In this document: positions 16,768 to 27,865 of the stretch, piece by piece
Layout of the letters: each line of letters begins with the position of its first letter
Numbering within the stretch: position 1 is the first letter of the stretch
Assembly (NCBI GenBank): GCA_046349435.1
Contig: JAXMCI010000021.1
Location: forward strand, 62,001 to 126,000
Reading direction: 5' to 3'
Length of the DNA stretch: 64,000 nucleotides
Origin: JAXMCI01 sp046349435
GTDB lineage: Bacteria; Pseudomonadota; Alphaproteobacteria; Dongiales; Dongiaceae
Made by a program: the position numbers and the translations under genes
Notes under the pieces: model-generated
Told to the model about the DNA's origin: nothing
Databases searched by the model: none
Seen by the model: the letters and a program-made list of their open reading frames with translations, nothing else

Positions 16768-17871
16768 TCAGGACGCGATCAGGTCGAGGAACTTGTTCTG
16801 CAGGTCGGCGACGTTCTTGCCGTACCACTCGGTGTCCACCAGGATCTGCTGCTTCAGGTTGGCCGGCGAGGTCGGGCTGATCTTGCGCAGATCGTCGGTC
16901 AGCAGCGCGTCGGCCGCCGGGTTGGCCGGCCCGTTGCCCATCAGCTTGAGGAGCGTGATCTGCTGCTCGGGCGACTGGCTCGACGCGATGAAGTCCATCA
17001 CCGCATGGCCGGCCGGATTGCCCTTCGGCACGGTCCAGGCGCTCGACTGCGCCAGGCCGCCGGCCCAGATCCAGTCGATGCGGCCGTTGGTCTCCTTGCG
17101 CAGCAGGTTGGCGCGGGTGTGCCAGATGTTGCCCATCACCACCTCGCCGTCGCGGAAGTACTGCTGCGACTGCGCCCCGCTCTCCCAGAACAGCAGGTCG
17201 GGCAGGATCGCCTTGACCCGCTTGAAGGCGCGGTCGACGTCGAGCGGGTAGATCTTGTCGGCCGGCACGCCGTCGGCGATCAGCGCCGGCTCGAGCTGGG
17301 CCTGCACCCACTTGCACATCGAGCGCTTGCCCGGGAAGGTCTTGGTGTCGAAGTAGTCGGCCCAGGAGGTCGGCGGCTTCGGCACCTTGGTGGTGTCGTA
17401 GGCCAGCACGTTGCTGAAGAAATAGTTGGCGACGCCGAACTTCGGCGCGAAGTCGCCCGGCGGCACCTTGCTCTTGTCGACGACGCTGTAGTCGATCGGC
17501 TCGAGATAGCCGTCGTTGCCGAGCGACTTGCTGTCGGCGATGCTGGTGTCCGCGACGTCCCAGGTGACATTCTTGGCCTCGACCATGGCGCGGATCTTGC
17601 CGTTGTCCGGCCCCTCGCCCACCACCACCGCCTTGATGCCGGTGGCCTTGGTGAAGGGGTCGCCGAAGGCGGCCTGGAACGCCTTCACCGCGTCGCCGCC
17701 CCAGTTGCAGATCACCACCTCCTTCTCCGCCGCCAGGCCGACCGTCGAGCCGGCGGCCAGCGTGGCGCCGGCGGCGCCCAGCGCCACCAGGAACTGCCGG
17801 CGGTCGATCTCGCCGAGGCGCAGGCGCTCGGCGGCAATCAGGACGCTGTCCATGCGGAAACGCGAAACCAT
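16768..17871 (-). CDS. Pot-type periplasmic solute-binding protein
   Basis: A 367-residue extracytoplasmic binding protein of the spermidine/putrescine class. The N-terminus carries a twin-arginine signal, DRRQFLVALGAAGATLAAG (Arg24, Arg25), with cleavage expected near AAEK at residue 48. The mature part has VVICNWGGDAVKAFQAAFG and a C-terminal WYGKNVADLQNKFLDLIAS. The ATG at 17871 has a strong AAGGAGG ribosome-binding site eight bases upstream, preferred over the longer open frame. It captures the substrate for the importer. Ligand identity is open; neighbours argue for an N-methylated or guanidino compound. Confidence 0.88.
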   Translation of the reverse strand: MVSRFRMDSVLIAAERLRLGEIDRRQFLVALGAAGATLAAGSTVGLAAEKEVVICNWGGDAVKAFQAAFGDPFTKATGIKAVVVGEGPDNGKIRAMVEAKNVTWDVADTSIADSKSLGNDGYLEPIDYSVVDKSKVPPGDFAPKFGVANYFFSNVLAYDTTKVPKPPTSWADYFDTKTFPGKRSMCKWVQAQLEPALIADGVPADKIYPLDVDRAFKRVKAILPDLLFWESGAQSQQYFRDGEVVMGNIWHTRANLLRKETNGRIDWIWAGGLAQSSAWTVPKGNPAGHAVMDFIASSQSPEQQITLLKLMGNGPANPAADALLTDDLRKISPTSPANLKQQILVDTEWYGKNVADLQNKFLDLIAS

Positions 17872-17933
17872 GCCCTGCCTCCTTGCCGATTTGCGGCCGG
17901 GGCTCCACCCCAGCCGGGCCCCGCCATGCTTGT

Positions 17934-17963
17934 ATGGTAGGGACGCCATCCGGCCGGAGTCAA
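17934..17963 (-). promoter_or_regulatory. candidate promoter of the Pot-like importer operon
   Basis: On the minus strand TTGACT (17963-17958) and TACCAT (17939-17934) are 18 bases apart, about 60 bases before the binding-protein start. The -10 region shares CCCTACCATA with the MBL promoter. Confidence 0.5.
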
Positions 17964-17979
17964 CGGAACGCCGCCGCCA

Positions 17980-18007
17980 TTGACCACCGGAGGCGCCGGA
18001 GTACCAT
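17980..18007 (+). promoter_or_regulatory. candidate promoter of the amidinotransferase gene
   Basis: TTGACC (17980-17985) and TACCAT (18002-18007) are 16 bases apart, 37 bases before the ATG at 18044. CCATGCTT follows the -10, and the same eight bases lie beside the divergent promoter at 17924-17931, which hints at a shared operator. Confidence 0.45.
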
Positions 18008-18043
18008 GCTTCCATACCAGCGCCGCTTCCGGAGACCCTGCCA

Positions 18044-19051
18044 ATGGCGATCATGAGCGACTACGCCTTCCAGCAATTCTCGATCTACGAGATGTTCGGG
18101 CCGGAGGCCGAGCCGGCCTTCGAGACGGCCTCGGAGCTGGAGTTCGGCTGGGGCCGCAACTGGGGCTGCGACAACGACGTCGGCAAGCTGCGGGTGGTGC
18201 TGATGCACCGCCCGGGCGAGGAGATCAACGTCGTCGACCCGAAGAAGCCGCTGGGCTTCGTCGAGGGCTATGGCGACCTGAAGGCCGGCTGGTACTGGCA
18301 CAGCAAGGAGCTGCCCGACCTGCCGGCGATGCAGGCCCAGCACGACGCCTTCGTGAAGATCCTGAAGGCCGAGGGCGTCGAGGTGGTGCTGCTCGACAAG
18401 GCGGCGCCCAACCGCCTGAAGTCGGTCTTCACGCGCGATTCCTGCATCGGGGTCAAGGGCGGCGCCATCATCACCCGCCTGGCGCGGCGCATCCGCCGCG
18501 GCGAGGAGCAGCCGGTGCTGAAGGCGCTGGCGCGGGTCGGCTGCCCGGTGCTGCACACCATCCACGGCACCGGCACCTTCGAGGGCGGCGGCTTCGCCTT
18601 CATCAACGACAAGACCGCCGTCTGCTCGGTCAGCGTCGCCTGCAACGAGGAAGGCGTGCGCCAGGTCGAGGAAGTGCTGAAGACCCAGGGCGTCGAGCTC
18701 ATCAAGCTGCACCTCTCGGGCTACCGCATCCACATCGACGGCATGTTCCTGATGGTCGACGTCGACACCGCCATCGTGAACATGGACGAGCTGCCCTACT
18801 GGTTCATCGAGAAGCTCCGGGCGATGAAGATCCGCACCATCCAGCTGCCGCCCGACGAGAGCGCGCTGTCGCTCAACTGCCTCGCCGTCGCGCCCGGCCG
18901 GGTGATCGCCGACGCCAACATGACGCCGCGCTTCGCCGACATGCTCGACAAGGCCGGCATCACCGTGCTGCCGCTGCAGTACGAGCGCGTCGAGCACAGC
19001 GGCGGCGGCATCCACTGCTCCACCGCGCCGCTGATCCGCGACCGGGTATAG
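18044..19051 (+). CDS. DDAH/arginine deiminase-type amidinotransferase family enzyme
   Basis: A 335-residue protein of the guanidine-modifying penta-alpha/beta propeller superfamily. It has LRVVLMHRPGEEI, SVFTRDSCIGVKGGAII (Asp and Arg contacts), TIHGTGTFEGGGF (Glu), HLSGYRIHIDGMFLMV (catalytic His) and the terminal nucleophile Cys325 in GGGIHCSTAPLIRD. These fit dimethylarginine dimethylaminohydrolases, arginine deiminases and amidinotransferases alike. The strong GG-rich ribosome-binding site is nine bases before ATG 18044. It is divergent from the importer operon and faces the dimethylamine-dehydrogenase-like gene. A DDAH-like role would release methylamine or dimethylamine for that neighbour, but this is inference. 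Confidence 0.83.
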   Translation: MAIMSDYAFQQFSIYEMFGPEAEPAFETASELEFGWGRNWGCDNDVGKLRVVLMHRPGEEINVVDPKKPLGFVEGYGDLKAGWYWHSKELPDLPAMQAQHDAFVKILKAEGVEVVLLDKAAPNRLKSVFTRDSCIGVKGGAIITRLARRIRRGEEQPVLKALARVGCPVLHTIHGTGTFEGGGFAFINDKTAVCSVSVACNEEGVRQVEEVLKTQGVELIKLHLSGYRIHIDGMFLMVDVDTAIVNMDELPYWFIEKLRAMKIRTIQLPPDESALSLNCLAVAPGRVIADANMTPRFADMLDKAGITVLPLQYERVEHSGGGIHCSTAPLIRDRV

Positions 19052-19060
19052 GGCCTGTCT

Positions 19061-19137
19061 CCCTCTCCCGCTTGCGGGAGAGGGTCGGGGTGAGGGTCGC
19101 GCCGCCCGCTCCGCCCTCCCGCTCACGCGGGCGAGGG
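19061..19137. terminator. two GC-rich hairpins between convergent genes
   Basis: A perfect 11-base stem (CCCTCTCCCGC at 19061-19071 paired with 19074-19084) is followed by a second, imperfect hairpin CCCTCCCGC/GCGGGCGAGGG at about 19114-19137. The CCCTCTCCCGC...GCGGGAGAGGG form is a widespread proteobacterial intergenic repeat. There is no T-run, so termination is inferred from position between the converging genes. Confidence 0.5.
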
Positions 19138-19142
19138 CACGC

Positions 19143-21105
19143 TCACAGCGCGTCGCCGACCTTGAGCCCCTCGAGCACCGCTTCCTCGGCGGTGCGCGGC
19201 GCCAGGCAGTCGCCGATCTGGTGCAGCTCGCCGGGCCAGGCGGCGAGCGCGGTGGCGAGGTCGTCGACGCTGTCATGGCCCTGGGCCAGGACCAGCGTGT
19301 CGACGCCCTCGCAGAGCACCGGCTCGCCCGAGGTGGTGTGCTGCAGGTAGACGGTGTCGCCGTCGGCGCCGAACAGCCGGACATAGGGCACGATCTCGAC
19401 CCCGAGCTTGTGCAGGATGCCGATCCAGTTGTCGCGGACATATTGCTGGATGGTCTGTCCCGGCAGGTAGCCGTTGACGCAGAGCCGGACGCGGCAGCCG
19501 GCCCGCGCCAGCTTCTCTGCGATGCCGAGCCCGATCCAGTCGCAGCGCCAGTCGGCGACCAGCACCGAGGCGCCGACATTGACCTCCTCGCGCAGCACCT
19601 GCCAGGCGTCGACGACATGGGCGTCGCCGCCTTCCAGCGGCGGCCGGCGCGGCCGGGCGCCGGTGGCGACGACCACCGCGTCGGGCGCCTCGGACTGCAC
19701 CAGCGCGGCGTCGACGGTGCGGCCGCGGACCACCCTGACGCCGGCGAGCTGCATCTCGCGCTCGAGATTGCCGACGATGCCGCCGAACTCGGCGCGGCCG
19801 GGCAGCAGCTGGGCGAGCAGCGCCTGGCCGCCGAGCCGCGGCGCCGCCTCCCAGAGGGTGACGTCGTGGCCGCGCTCGGCGGCGACGGCCGCCGCCTTCA
19901 TGCCGGCCGGGCCGCCGCCCGCCACCAGCACGCGCCGCCGCGCCGCCGCCGGGCTGCGCCTTCCGTAGCGGCGCTCGCGGCCGGTCTCGGGATGCTGGAT
20001 GCAGGAGATCGGGTAGCCCTGCAGCATGTGGCCGATGCAGGCCTGGTTGCAGGCGATGCAGGCGCGGATGTCGTCGAGCCGGCCGGCCTCCGCCTTGCCC
20101 GGCATCGCCGGGTCGCAGATCATCGCCCGGGTCATGCCGCAGAGATCGGCCTGGCCGCTGGCCAGCACGCGCTCGGCGACCTGCGGCTGGTTGATGCGGC
20201 CGGCAACCAGCACCGGCCGCGTCACCTTGGCCCGGATCGCCGCCGCGTAGGGCGCGACATAGGCCGGCTCGACCAGCATCGGCGGCACGATGTGCACCGA
20301 GCCGGCGAGCGTCGCCGAGGATCCCGCGATGATGTTGAAGTAGTCGAGCGCGCCGTCGGCATCGAGGGCAACGCAGGCGGCCAGCACCTCGTCGGCGACC
20401 AGCCCGTCATGGTCGAGCTCGTCGCCCGAGATGCGCAGGTCGACCACGCGCCTGGCCCGACCGCGCGCGCCGCCGCGATCGCCTCGCGCAGGAAGCGCAG
20501 CCGCGCTCTCCGGGCTGCCGCCATAGGCGTCGTCGCGGCGGTTGATCCGCGGGTTGAGGAACTGCGCCGGCAGGTAGCCGTGGCTGGCGACGATCTCGAC
20601 GCCATCGAGCCCGGCCGTCACGAGCCGCGCGGCCGCCGCGCGCCGTACCCGGCCACCACCTCGTCGATCAGCCGCCGCGGCATCGCCCGCGGCATGACGT
20701 GGAAGCGCTCGTTCGGCACCGCCGAGGGCGCGTAGGAAACGGGCGTGCTGCCGTCGACCGATTCGATGATCTCGCGGCCGGGATGGAAGAGCTGGCCGAA
20801 CACCCGGCAGCCATGGCCGTGCACCGCCGCGGCGATCGCCCGGTAGCCGGCGATGCAGGCGTCGGTCGTGGCATCGATGGTGTGGGTGGTGAAGATCGCC
20901 GTCGGGTGCACGGCGGCGACCTCGACGATGACCAGCCCGGCGCCGCCGGCGCGCGCGCGCCTCGTGATAGGCGACGAGGTCGGGGCTCGGCAGGCCGCCC
21001 GACACCAAGGTCGTCCTTGTGGCCGGTCGAGAAGATGGATTTCCTGAGCCGGCAGCCGCGCAGCTCGATCGGCGCGAAGAGATGGGGGAAGGCTGGGGCC
21101 ATCAT
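19143..21105 (-). CDS. trimethylamine/dimethylamine dehydrogenase-type flavoprotein (DgcA-like), frameshifted N-terminal half
   Basis: An Old Yellow Enzyme-type iron-sulfur flavoprotein of about 650 residues. The N-terminal FMN TIM barrel includes ELRGCRLRKSIFSTGHKD, VFGQLFHPGRE and GLDGVEIVASHGYLPAQFL. The 4Fe-4S cluster motif is CIACNQACIGHM followed by a fourth Cys in ISCIQHP. The C-terminal nucleotide-binding domains begin at VLVAGGGPAGMKAA. The family oxidatively demethylates trimethylamine, dimethylamine or dimethylglycine, or reduces dienoyl-CoA. Between about 20455 and 21010 the reading frame must change at least five times, each by a single base in GC-rich runs, while the 3' 1.3 kb is intact. 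The start overlaps the stop of the upstream cyclase (ATGATG at 21105-21100), indicating coupling. Confidence 0.72.
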
Positions 21106-24100
21106 GCTCCTGGGGGACTGGGCGCACCGCCGGCGATGGCGCGCTCGATCGCGGGCAAGGCGATCCTGTAGCCGGTCCTGAGCGCTTCGTCGCGCAACAT
21201 CGCAAGCTCCGCGGCACGATCATCGCCGCGGCCCGCGGCGGCGAGCGCCCGGCCGCGGCGGATTGGCGAAATCGATCAGGGGCAGCGGCTCGGCGGCTGT
21301 GTAGTCAGCGAGGCTCGAGGCGTAGCGCTCGGCCTCGTCCCACTCGCCCGCCGCGAGCGCCTGGTCGACCGCGGCCATCCCGAACAGCAGGTGGTTGTGG
21401 CTGAGCGAGCCGGCCGCGAGCAGCGTCTCCGCCTCCGCCAGAGCAGCCCGACGCTCGGCGTCGTCCGCGGCGACGCCGGCGAGCACGCCCAGCGCGATGG
21501 GACCCTGATAGGTCATTCCGGTCGCGCGGTAGATGGCAAGTGCTCGACCGCCAGCCGCCGCGCCTCCGGCCGCCGACCGGCGGCGTGCTCGATGGCCCCG
21601 AGGAACATCAGGCTCTCCGCCTCGAAGCGCCTGGCGCCCAGCCGCCGTGCGGCCGCCAGCGCCGTCTCCATGCAGAGGCGCGCCCGCTGGAGCTCCGCCA
21701 TGTCGAGCAGGATCTGGCCGGCCACCTGCCTGGCGACGATCTCGGCCCGATGCGCCCCCGCCCGCGCCGCGGCTTCGATCGCGATCTCGGCCTCGGCCGC
21801 CCGCTCATGCTCGTTGAGCAGGAGCGTCGTGCACGGAACCATCGGCAGATTGGCGACCTCGATGCGGCCCAGCCCGTGTTGCCGGGCAAGGTCGACGCAG
21901 CGCCGGAATACGCGATTGGCGGTGATCATCCGCCCCTCCGCATAGAGCGCGTCGCCGAGCCCGCCGAGCGCCCGTGCCTGCAGCTCGGCCGATCCAGCGC
22001 GCTCGGCGTACCTCGGGACTGCTCGTGCGCGGCGCGGCACTCGGCAAGGCGGCTGAGCGGAAGTAGAGATTGCCGGCGCAGGTTGTGGATGCGGGCAAGA
22101 TCGTCGAGCGACTGATGGCTCAGGGCGGCCGCCTCGGCGGCGTCGAGCGCCGCCAGTGCCTCCTCGATGCGGTCGACCACGCGCAGCCCGGCGGCGATGC
22201 CGATCCAGGCCCGGCAGAGCTCGAGGCCATCGCCGGCGAGATCGCGCGCCCTCATAGGCGGCGATCGAGGCTGGCATCGCCCCGAGATCGCCGAGCAGCT
22301 CGGCCCGCAGCCGGGTCAACGCATAACGGTCGGCACGCTCCTGCGCCAGGGCCAGCCCGCGCTCGGCGAGCTGCAGGGCTTGCTCCAGGCGATAGCTCGC
22401 TCCTGCCCGCGGGCCGCCTCGAGGTAGGCCTCGGCGGCCCGCGGGTCGGCGGCGCGGTCGAGATGCTCGGCCTGCAGCACTGCGTCGCGGCCGGCGAACC
22501 AGCCGGCCGCCTTGCGGTGGGCAGGGCCCGGCGGCTGGCCCGCAGCAGCGAATCGTAGGCGCCCTCCCTGATGAGCGCGTGCCCGAACAGGAAGCCCTCG
22601 CCATCGGCCCGGATCAGCTGATGCTGAAGCAGCGGCTCAGCGCCATAGGCGGGATCGTCCATCAGGTGGCGAAGCTGGGCGAGCGTGAAGCGCTGCCCCA
22701 GCACGGCGGCGGCGCGCAGCGCCTGCCGATCGCGCCGGCCGAGGCGGTCCATGCGGGCCAGCACGATGCTGCGCAGCGAGCCCGGCAGGTCGCCGGCGCC
22801 GGCCTCGGCCGCCCGCAGCAGCTGCTCGAGGAAAAGCGGGTTGCCCTCGGCACGACGCACGCAGGCGGCCGCGACGTCGCGCCGGCCCGTCAGCAGGCTG
22901 CCTGCCAGCTGCTGCGCCGCCTCTTCGGGGAGCGGTGCGAGGTCGACGGTCAGCGGCCGCGATTCCGCCCGCCACGCCGCAAGCAGCGCATCCCCCTCCG
23001 GCCGGGCGGTCACCACCAGAAGAGCGGCGCTGCGGGCGCATGCCGCCGCGAGATCGGACAGATAGGCGAGCGTCACCGGATCGGCCCAGTGGGCATCCTC
23101 GATGGTCAGCAGCAGCGGGCGACGCGCTGCCGAGCGCTCGACAAGTGCGGCCAGCAGTGCCCGCAGCGCGGCGGCCCGGGTGGCCGGGCTCATCGCGTCA
23201 TACGTGCTGCGGCCGGCGAGCGGCAGCGGCAGCTCGAGCATGTCGTAGAGCGGCGGTGCATGGGCGGGCTCGACCAGTCCCTCGGCGACCGCCCGGTCGG
23301 CGACCCGGGAGAGATCCGCCGCAGCGCTGTGGCCCGCCTCGAGCAGGGAACGCACCAGGGCACGCACCGGGTCGGTCGTGCCGCTGCCGAAATCCAGCAC
23401 CAGCGTGCGGTGACAGGCGAATCCCAGGCCGGCCGCGTGAAGCGGCAGCTCCTCGGTCAGCCGCGACTTGCCGAGCCCGGCCTCGCCGCGGATGTGGACG
23501 GCGCGGCCGCGCGCCGAAGCCTTGCACTCGGCGAGCAGCGCGGCCAGCGCCGCCAGCTCGGCACCTCGGCCGACGAAGCGGGCCTGCCGTGCCTGCCGCC
23601 CTCCCATCGCCAGCACCCGCCAGGCGCGCACCGGGCCCGGCAGACCCTTGACCGAAAGCTCGCCGGCCGGGCCCGCCTCCACCAGCGGCGCCACGGCCTC
23701 GTAGACGTCGGCCGAGACCAGCGTCTCGCCGGCACCGGCCAGCTCGGTCAGCCTCGCCGCCAGGTTCACCGAATCGCCGGTCACCGTATAGTCCTGCCGT
23801 CGGCGGCTGCCAGTGTCGCTGGCCACCACCCGGCCGCTGGCGATCCCGACATGAGCGGCGAGACGCCGGGGCCCGTCGAGGACGGCGAGCGCGGCGTGGA
23901 TGGCCACCCCGGCGCGCACGGCGCGCTCGGCGTCATTGCCGTGCGCCACCGGCGCGCCGAACAGCGCCATCACGCAATCCCCGATATGCTTGTCGATGCT
24001 GCCGCCATGGCGCTCGACCACGCCATCGACCGCTTCGAAGAAACGGTTGAGAAGGGCGTGCACCTCCTCGGCCTCGAGCTCATGGCTGAGCGCCGTGTAG

Positions 24101-24324
24101 CCGACCAGGTCGGCGAACAGCACGGTGACCTCGCGCAGCTCGCCCTCGGGCGCGGGCGCCGCCTCTGGCGGCGCGGCGGTGGGGCGGCCGCAGCCGCCGC
24201 AGAACCTGGCGGTGCCGTCGTTGGCGAAGCCACAGCCGGGGCAGGCCCAGCCGAGGGTCGCGCCGCAGCCGCCGCAGAACCGGCGATCCGCGCCGTTCTC
24301 CGTGCCGCATCCGGCGCAGCGCAT
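21102..24324 (-). CDS. zinc-ribbon/class III adenylate cyclase/AAA/TPR signalling protein, frameshifted 3' third
   Basis: A very large regulator of about 1070 residues if frame changes are corrected. It begins with two CxxC...CxxC zinc ribbons (residues 3-46), then a class III nucleotidyl cyclase domain (about 60-235) with VTVLFADLVGYTALS and GDCVMALFGAPVA, and an AAA ATPase with P-loop GEAGLGKS and LLLTIEDAHWADP. A long TPR region includes LQLAERGLALAQERADRYAL and ALGGLGDALYAEG. The first 690 codons are intact to about 22540; the TPR part then switches frame about six times before ending in AIERAIAGGAPSPPGA at 21102. Proteins of this design couple ligand or protein binding to cAMP synthesis. 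It is coupled to the downstream flavoprotein gene and divergent from purB. Confidence 0.75.
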
Positions 24325-24417
24325 GGCCGCCTTGCCTCCCCTAGATCCAACGCGATGCTAGGCGGCTCCGCCGCTTCCTGGCAAGTTGCCGCCTCCCCAT
24401 CGCCCGCGAGGCCGCCG

Positions 24418-25722
<1,305 letters not shown>

Positions 25723-25725
25723 CAA

Positions 25726-25759
25726 AAGGGCCCTCCCCCCGCGCGGGGGGAGGGCCCTT
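25726..25759. terminator. bidirectional intrinsic terminator between purB and sodB
   Basis: A perfect 15-base stem (25726-25740 with 25745-25759) encloses a GCGC loop. On the minus strand it is followed by a TTTT run, so it is a textbook terminator for sodB. It can also stop transcripts from purB, though only two T follow on that side. Confidence 0.85.
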
Positions 25760-25781
25760 GTCCCGGTGGGGTTCCCGCCGG

Positions 25782-26420
25782 CTAGCCGCGCTTCAGGCGG
25801 TCGGCCGCGAAGTCCCAGTTGACCAGCCGGTCGAGGAAGGCGTCGAGATAGTCGGCGCGGCGGTTCTGGTAGTCGAGATAATAGGCGTGCTCCCAGACGT
25901 CGCTGGTGACCAGCGGCACCGCGCCGGTGGTCAGCGGCGTCGCCGCATTGCCGGTGGTGACGATCTTCAGCTTGCCGCCCTCGGCGACCAGCCAGGCCCA
26001 GCCGCTGCCGAACTGGCCGAGGCCGGCGGTCTTGAAGGCGGTGCGGAAGGCGTCGTAGCCGCCGAAATCGGCGTCGATGCGATCGGCGATCTCGCCCTTC
26101 GGCTTGCCGCCGCCGCCGGGCTTCAGGCTGTGCCAGTAGAAGGTGTGGTTCCACACCTGGGCGGCGTTGTTGAAGATCTTGCCCTGGGCGGCGTCGCCGG
26201 CCGAGGCCTTGACGATCTCGACCAGCGACTTGCCCTTGAGCGGGCTGCTCTTCAGCAGGTCGTTGAGCTGGTTCGCATAGGTCTGGTGATGCTTGTCGTG
26301 ATGATAGTGCAGCGTGTCGGCGGAGATCACCGGCGCCAGCGCCTCGTAGGCATAGGGCAGCGGCGGCGCGGTGAAGGTGTCGGTCTTCTGGTCGAGCTCG
26401 GCGTCGACGTTGGCGGCCAT
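25782..26420 (-). CDS. sodB: iron-type superoxide dismutase
   Basis: A 212-residue cytoplasmic enzyme that dismutates superoxide. Metal ligands are visible as His40 in LHYHHDKHHQTY, His92 in NHTFYWHSL, and Asp174 and His178 in DVWEHAYYLDYQN. GSGWAWL and the overall pattern favour the iron type, though some members use manganese. The N-terminus is about 15 residues longer than the E. coli enzyme. It converges on purB across the strong terminator. Confidence 0.93.
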   Translation of the reverse strand: MAANVDAELDQKTDTFTAPPLPYAYEALAPVISADTLHYHHDKHHQTYANQLNDLLKSSPLKGKSLVEIVKASAGDAAQGKIFNNAAQVWNHTFYWHSLKPGGGGKPKGEIADRIDADFGGYDAFRTAFKTAGLGQFGSGWAWLVAEGGKLKIVTTGNAATPLTTGAVPLVTSDVWEHAYYLDYQNRRADYLDAFLDRLVNWDFAADRLKRG

Positions 26421-26530
26421 GGATGTCCCTCCTCGTTCCTCTGTCGGGCCCCTATCGGGAAGTCATAGCTTGAAACAGGCGCGGCGGCTGCAGTTCCCCC
26501 GGCGCCCGGCGGAGCGGCTGGCCGGAACGG

Positions 26531-26857
26531 TCAGGCGCGCTCGGACTGGATCTGCTGGCGCGCCACCGCGAGGACCTCGCGCATGTGGTTGCGCAGCCGG
26601 TGCTCGGTCATCTCGACCTTGCGGGCGGCACAGTCGGCCATCACCTTCTCGACGACGTCGTCGTCGCCCGGCCGCTGCAGGTCCGCCTCGACCACGGTCT
26701 TGGCGTAGGTCTCCGCCTCCTCCGGCGGCAGCCCGAGCAGCCCGGCGACCCAGAGCCCGAGAAGCTTGTTGGCACGGACCCGGACCTTGAACTCAAGCTC
26801 CTGATCGTGCTTGAACTTCTGCTCGAAGCCTTTTTCCCGATCCTCGAAGATCGCCAT
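26531..26857 (-). CDS. F1Fo-ATP synthase inhibitor subunit zeta (DUF1476)
   Basis: A 108-residue all-helical protein with the family N-terminus MAIFEDREKGFEQKFKHDQE, in which the first helix blocks reverse rotation of the F1 motor. In Paracoccus this family is the zeta inhibitor of the ATP synthase, and it is almost confined to Alphaproteobacteria. I chose ATG 26857 over an upstream extension, since it matches the conserved start. It commonly lies beside purC in this class, as here, with the NRDE gene between. Confidence 0.88.
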   Translation of the reverse strand: MAIFEDREKGFEQKFKHDQELEFKVRVRANKLLGLWVAGLLGLPPEEAETYAKTVVEADLQRPGDDDVVEKVMADCAARKVEMTEHRLRNHMREVLAVARQQIQSERA

Positions 26858-26988
26858 GCTCGACCCCTCTGCGGCACGCACTACCCAGGATATGGCTCCG
26901 GTCGCGGGCGCGGCAAGGTTATAGCGGCGGCCTCCGGCGATTTGAACCGAAACCTGCGGAGCGCGGCGAGCCGCCCATGGAGCCGCCC

Positions 26989-27747
26989 ATGTGCAGCCTG
27001 GTGATCCTGCTGCGGCCCGGTGCCGACTGGCCGGTGATCGTCGCCGCCAATCGCGACGAGATGCTGGACCGGCCGTGGGACCCGCCCGGCCGGCACTGGC
27101 CGGACCGGCCCAACCTGGTGGCCGGGCGCGACCGGCTGGCCGGCGGCAGCTGGCTCGGCCGCAACGACGAAGGGGTGGTGGCCGGCATCCTGAACCGGGT
27201 CGATTCGCTGGGCCCCCGCCCCGGCTTCCGCAGCCGCGGCGAGCTGGTGCTGGAGGCGCTGGACCATGCCGACGCGGTCGAGGCGGCGGCCGCGCTCGGC
27301 GCGCTCGACCCGCGCGCCTACCGCTCCTTCAACCTGGTGGTGGCCGACAACCGCGACGCCTTCTGGCTGCGCCATGCCGGGCCGGGCGCCCCGGCCGGGC
27401 GGGTCGAGGTCATGAAGCTGCCGCCCGGGACGTCGATGATCACCGCGCACGACCGCAACGATCCTGCGAGCGCCCGGATCCGCCGCCACCTGCCGCGCTT
27501 CGAGGCCGCCCCGCCGCCCGACCCCGGGGCGCCGGACGGGACGGGCTGGGCCGGCTGGGAGGCGCTGCTCGCCAGCCGGGAGGGCGATACGCCGCGCGAT
27601 GCCATGGCGATCGTTGGCGGCGACGGCTTCGGCACGGTCTCCAGCTCGCTGCTGGCCCTGCCGGCCCCCGGCGCCGCCGCCAGGCCGGTCTGGCGCTTCG
27701 CGGCCGGGCTGCCGGGCGTGGCGCCCTTCCGGCCCGTTACGGCCTAG
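26989..27747 (+). CDS. NRDE (TANGO2-like) family protein
   Basis: A 252-residue protein of the NRDE family, with the namesake motif in [16 protein letters not shown] set the start at ATG 26989 rather than 26977. This places Cys directly after Met ([11 protein letters not shown]), as conserved across the family and as expected for an N-terminal-nucleophile fold. Further landmarks are [13 protein letters not shown] and SSSLLALP near the end. Eukaryotic TANGO2 is linked to heme and lipid handling; the bacterial role is unsettled. It stands alone between the zeta gene and purC. Confidence 0.85.
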   Translation: MCSLVILLRPGADWPVIVAANRDEMLDRPWDPPGRHWPDRPNLVAGRDRLAGGSWLGRNDEGVVAGILNRVDSLGPRPGFRSRGELVLEALDHADAVEAAAALGALDPRAYRSFNLVVADNRDAFWLRHAGPGAPAGRVEVMKLPPGTSMITAHDRNDPASARIRRHLPRFEAAPPPDPGAPDGTGWAGWEALLASREGDTPRDAMAIVGGDGFGTVSSSLLALPAPGAAARPVWRFAAGLPGVAPFRPVTA

Positions 27748-27836
27748 CTGGCCCGCGACGCCGGCGGCGCCCGCGCCCGCGCCGCCCGGCCCCGGGCAAG
27801 CGGGGTGCCGGCGGCGCGCGAGCGGGGGGACTGTCA

Positions 27837-27865
27837 TTGTTTTGCCCGGAAACTCCTGCTATGAG
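27837..27865 (+). promoter_or_regulatory. candidate promoter of purCS
   Basis: TTGTTT (27837-27842) and TATGAG (27860-27865) are exactly 17 bases apart, with a TGC extended -10 just before. They lie in an unusually AT-rich patch 73 bases before the purC start. No PurR-like palindrome is evident. Confidence 0.6.

Noticed and set aside
26930..26960. A TTTGAACCGAAACC stretch resembling a tRNA T-arm
   Set aside because: No matching acceptor stem, D-arm or anticodon arm can be folded around it; it lies in the divergent leader of the NRDE and zeta genes.
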